A DNA stretch of 7,087 nucleotides from JBAWAP01 sp049589355 (GTDB taxonomy: Bacteria > Chloroflexota > Anaerolineae > VGOG01): contig JBAWAP010000184.1 of assembly GCA_049589355.1 (NCBI GenBank), positions 1 through 7,087 on the forward strand, in the 5' to 3' direction. A program made the position numbers and the translations under genes. Numbering within the stretch: the first letter of the stretch is position 1; each line of letters begins with the position of its first letter. Under the pieces are notes generated by a model. The model had not been told where the DNA came from, did not search any database, and saw nothing but the letters and a program-made list of their open reading frames with translations. Positions 4,690 to 7,087 of the stretch are shown here, piece by piece.

Positions 4690-6898
4690 TAGTCACCTCC
4701 TGTTCTCGCTTGTCCTGTGAAATCGGCAGTATGATTGTGAATACATTGAGATAAGCTGTCCCTGGCATCGGGAGACTCTGAACCTGTATCTGGCCGCCAT
4801 GCATGTCTTCAATTACGCGCTTAGCGAGAGTTAATCCGAGTCCGGACCCAGTTCGATGGCGAATTGAGGCCCACTCGCCCCGGTAAAATGGCTCGAAGAT
4901 CAAGCCCTTCTCGATCTCTTCTGGTTTGATGCCAACTCCATAGTTTGTTATCTCAACAGCATATCTCTGGCCTTCTTCCCCACGCAACCAACGCCCTGTG
5001 ACTTTGATGAACCTCTCACTCTCCATTGCTTTGGGTGGATAGAATGAGTACTTGACAGCGTTATGGATCAGATTCTTGAATGCCAAGGTGAGGTCGAAAA
5101 GAGACATCTCCATCACAGGAAACTGCGAGCCGACCGACCGAGGTCCAATGATATTGCAGCCCTTTGCCGCAGCCTCACCCTCGAACATCTCGCATGCCTC
5201 ACTGATCGGTCTGTAAATGCTATGACTGGTGAACTGTACCTTGGGTTTTTTCCGTTCCGAAAGCACTGCGATGATGTTCTCACTAAGTAGGTGCAGGCGG
5301 GCGACCTCCTCCAAGTTGTGCTCAGCAATTCGTCTGACTTCAAAGTCAGCAGGAAGCTCATCAACAATATTGGCCGCGTCGGCCAACATAGACTGAATAG
5401 GTGTATTGACCTCGTGGCCGAGAGACATCATCAGGTGGCGGAGATTGACTTGATCCCGCTTTATCTTTGCAGCATCAAGGCATATGCCCATATGCTCGCT
5501 TATAGTGTGACCCAGGTCTGTTAGGAACCGTATCCCTGGCTCAGAGTCAACATAGTGAAGATCCAATGAGGAGTTCTGTTCGCAGTGTGAGGATGTCAGC
5601 ACCAACACACCTCCACAGTCAGAACAAATGATAGGGACCAAGCAAGTGGCTAGTGCATCTCCACCTCGAAACCCAGGGGCAATTTGCTCTAACTGATGAC
5701 CAATTGAGAGAGGCCGCTGAGAGGCGACCTTGCTGACTATGGGTCCTGTTTGCCGGAGTTCAGAGGTGCGAAGCTTGGCAGATTCAACCATAATGGGATC
5801 CCTATGGACGTCCTCTATCCACAGGTTGCCAGCTACGTACTGCAGCGACTCTGGCTGGTCTTCTACAGTCAGGAATGTCCCTGCCAACGGGAAGCCTGTG
5901 AAAAGCCGAATGCCCTTCAACACTGTCTCAAGTATGGGCCGGATTGATAGCGGATCAGAGCTAATCATGTCGATGGCTTCTGTGAATACATTCTCAACAC
6001 GGTCAAGGAAATCTCCCTCTCGAGCCTCCCTCCGCGAACGATACTCATTAGTGGCCAAGGCCTGAAGTTGCGATGCAATTCTGTTCAAGTCTTTCTTCAT
6101 TATCTCGATGTCATTGTCATCGACTTCCTCTACATCTTCAGCATAGGCGAGATCTGTCATCATCTTTGCGTCAAGGTCCAGCCGGCGCGCCGCCTTATTG
6201 ATGCAGCTTTTCATCCTGACTTGCTTTATGCGATCCTTGTGCCGCTTCTGCCCAGTGAAAATCACGCCGAGTACCCTGCCATATACTACAACTGGGGCAG
6301 TAAGCTCAACAAAGCCACACCAGCAGATGTGCGATGAAGCTTCCTTTTGGCCTGACGACACTATCTCATCTATCACCCGGCAGTCAGTGGAGTGACATTC
6401 TGTGTCGCCCAGAAGCTTCCCGTCCGACTTATATGTCCGAAGCACCTCGCAAAACCTCGCGAAATTGCGAAACTTGCTCTCTCGCATTGAATGAGCATCT
6501 CTGGCATTGCCCTTGCGTGCTAATGGTTCAATGCGCCTGTGTTCACCGACATCTGACACTTCGAACAAGGTGAACGGCCCGCCCAGGTAATCAGCAAAGC
6601 CAGCTTGAATGCTTTGAAGGATTTCTTCGGGTACCAGGTCAGATAGCGAGGGTGTGGTGTAGTGGAGAATTGGTTCTCTGAAGTAGGAAACCATCCACTT
6701 GTTATGGTCAGCCAGGTGTTCGAGCGATGTGCTGTGCCACAGCTGATGCTCACCCTCAAAGGCTTCAGCCGAGAAGCAGTTCTCGAAGAACGCAAAGTGG
6801 ACAAGTGCCGGGCAGATCGGATTTGGGCACAAGGCGTGGGTCGCAGTTTCATCCACAAAAAACGACTGAGTGCATCTTGGACATCGGACAGTGAGCAT
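4682..6898 (-). CDS. Cytosolic hybrid-sensor histidine kinase: zinc ribbon - PocR - GAF - HisKA/HATPase
   Basis: The product is 738 aa with no signal peptide or membrane helix, so it should sense inside the cell. Residues 6-29 hold a zinc-ribbon pattern (Cys6-x2-Cys9 and Cys24-x4-Cys29). Residues about 90-225 look like a PocR sensory domain, with conserved cysteines (150, 168, 173, 192, 194) and the CGFVELTAPVVVYG / GVIFTGQ ending. A helical linker (about 263-300) leads to a GAF-like domain (about 301-475). The kinase core has the H-box with His495 (LGHEVNTP), the N-box KNLIHNAVKY (608-617), a G1 box with Asn-Tyr in place of the usual Asp (ITNYGVGI, 650-657), the F-box IFEPFYRG and G2 GSGLGL (684-689). 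It autophosphorylates and presumably phosphorylates the overlapping receiver. ATG 6898 is chosen for its GGAGGTGA site. The longer frame to 7057 crosses attC6. Confidence 0.92.
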   Translation of the reverse strand: MLTVRCPRCTQSFFVDETATHALCPNPICPALVHFAFFENCFSAEAFEGEHQLWHSTSLEHLADHNKWMVSYFREPILHYTTPSLSDLVPEEILQSIQAGFADYLGGPFTLFEVSDVGEHRRIEPLARKGNARDAHSMRESKFRNFARFCEVLRTYKSDGKLLGDTECHSTDCRVIDEIVSSGQKEASSHICWCGFVELTAPVVVYGRVLGVIFTGQKRHKDRIKQVRMKSCINKAARRLDLDAKMMTDLAYAEDVEEVDDNDIEIMKKDLNRIASQLQALATNEYRSRREAREGDFLDRVENVFTEAIDMISSDPLSIRPILETVLKGIRLFTGFPLAGTFLTVEDQPESLQYVAGNLWIEDVHRDPIMVESAKLRTSELRQTGPIVSKVASQRPLSIGHQLEQIAPGFRGGDALATCLVPIICSDCGGVLVLTSSHCEQNSSLDLHYVDSEPGIRFLTDLGHTISEHMGICLDAAKIKRDQVNLRHLMMSLGHEVNTPIQSMLADAANIVDELPADFEVRRIAEHNLEEVARLHLLSENIIAVLSERKKPKVQFTSHSIYRPISEACEMFEGEAAAKGCNIIGPRSVGSQFPVMEMSLFDLTLAFKNLIHNAVKYSFYPPKAMESERFIKVTGRWLRGEEGQRYAVEITNYGVGIKPEEIEKGLIFEPFYRGEWASIRHRTGSGLGLTLAKRVIEDMHGGQIQVQSLPMPGTAYLNVFTIILPISQDKREQEVTNA

Positions 6899-6905
6899 CC
6901 TATAG

Positions 6906-6913
6906 TCACCTCC
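6906..6913 (-). promoter_or_regulatory. Ribosome binding site that fixes the kinase start at 6898
   Basis: The minus strand reads GGAGGTGA here, 7 nt before ATG 6898. It rules in favour of a product starting MLTVRCPRC over the 53-residue longer frame. That extra part is Arg-rich, low-complexity, and encoded by the attC6 site. I see no convincing promoter in the roughly 95 bp between attC6 and this start. Confidence 0.8.
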
Positions 6914-6987
6914 ATTCTTCTGTCTGGATGTTGGCCTGTATTGAAACGCCCTGCTCTGGCCTTGACTGGCTCTTTTGCGCGAGCGCC

Positions 6988-7070
6988 GCCCAACGGCGCG
7001 GCGGATGAGCCGCGCGCAGCGGAGGCGCGTCAGCGCCGACGCGAGCGTCGGCTCCATCCGCTTGTTAGCC
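6988..7070 (-). repeat. attC: attC6 recombination site (short)
   Basis: On the minus strand it runs from GGCTAAC (7064-7070) to GTTGGGC (6988-6994). The arms pair as GCGGATG-AGCCG-CGC, with an unpaired G and an unpaired A flanking AGCCG on the minus 5' arm, as in the other sites. A hairpin CCGACGC-TC-GCGTCGG adjoins it. At 83 bp it is clearly shorter than the other five because the variable middle is short. It is the attC of the preceding cassette, of which only 7071-7087 is seen; no gene can be called there. Confidence 0.88.
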
Positions 7071-7087
7071 GGAGGCGAGCGTCAGCG

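Larger units (their letters stand above)
3381..6993 (-). mobile_element. Large multi-gene cassette carrying a two-component signalling module
   Basis: I find no attC core pair between attC6 and attC5, so the 3613 bp between their cut points form one cassette. It holds a sensor kinase, a receiver, a membrane/helical protein and a short HEAT-like ORF in one direction, with overlaps or gaps of only a few bases in the first three. Typical integron cassettes are one gene and roughly 0.5-1 kb, so this one is exceptional. Base composition falls sharply inside it (23/60 GC at 4141-4200), pointing to a separate origin. Confidence 0.75.
1..7087 (-). mobile_element. Integron gene cassette array, interior segment
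   Basis: Six attC-like sites separate seven gene blocks, each block being one to four minus-strand genes lying just upstream of an attC. This gene-attC-gene-attC layout, with heterogeneous genes and base composition, is diagnostic of integron cassettes. Using the G/TT cut in each R' core, the unit sizes are about 3613 bp (3381-6993), 971 bp (2410-3380), 737 bp (1673-2409), 821 bp (852-1672) and 725 bp (127-851). No integrase (IntI) or attI lies in the window, so it could be part of a chromosomal integron or an integrase-less cluster of attC sites. Confidence 0.9.

Noticed and set aside
6899..7057. Upstream extension of the kinase to ATG 7057 (53 extra residues)
   Set aside because: It is translated straight through attC6, is Arg-rich and low-complexity, and the internal ATG 6898 has an excellent ribosome binding site.
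121..7070. Repeated elements as a CRISPR array or IS ends
   Set aside because: The repeats are 83-129 bp, about 0.6-3.5 kb apart, share structure rather than sequence, and flank genes; there is no transposase. They fit attC sites.
1..7087. Integron integrase, attI, tRNA or rRNA genes
   Set aside because: No tyrosine-recombinase reading frame is present on either strand, and I saw no tRNA- or rRNA-like sequence.

Overview
The window is a run of integron gene cassettes, read from right (7087) to left (1). Every gene I can support lies on the minus strand. The genes are separated by six attC recombination sites: 121-249, 846-968, 1667-1795, 2404-2530, 3375-3503 and 6988-7070. Five of the six are 123-129 bp long and one is 83 bp. 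Each has RYYYAAC/GTTRRRY-type ends, paired inner arms with extrahelical bases, and a long variable middle. Such even length resembles a large chromosomal integron more than a clinical resistance integron. No integrase gene, attI site or resistance gene is present, so this is an interior stretch of an array. The host cannot be named from sequence. Base composition changes from cassette to cassette (38/60 GC in 2041-2100, 23/60 in 4141-4200), as expected for genes collected from different sources; an environmental bacterium is likely.

Layout in transcription order: (1) 7071-7087, tail of a preceding cassette, then attC6. (2) A very large cassette of about 3.6 kb (3381-6993) with a tightly packed operon: a cytosolic PocR/GAF sensor histidine kinase with an N-terminal zinc ribbon, a stand-alone receiver protein, a small membrane/helical protein and a short HEAT-like ORF; attC5. 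(3) A six-helix membrane protein; attC4. (4) A membrane methyltransferase-like protein of the isoprenylcysteine/phospholipid methyltransferase type; attC3. (5) Two small membrane proteins, apparently translationally coupled; then attC2, which by its asymmetry points the opposite way from all the others. (6) A soluble 139-aa protein of unknown function with its own promoter and a GTG start; attC1. (7) The first 35 codons of a small membrane protein that runs off the left edge.

Most cassettes start only 16-95 bp after the recombination point and have good ribosome binding sites but no visible promoter, so they probably depend on upstream transcription. The exception is the 139-aa gene. The points most worth attention are the four-gene signalling cassette, which is unusually large and looks like a complete sensing module packaged as one mobile unit, and the inverted attC2. 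Several starts have been moved from the longest ORF to positions with Shine-Dalgarno sequences; in particular, the longest reading frame of the kinase runs back through attC6 and should not be used.
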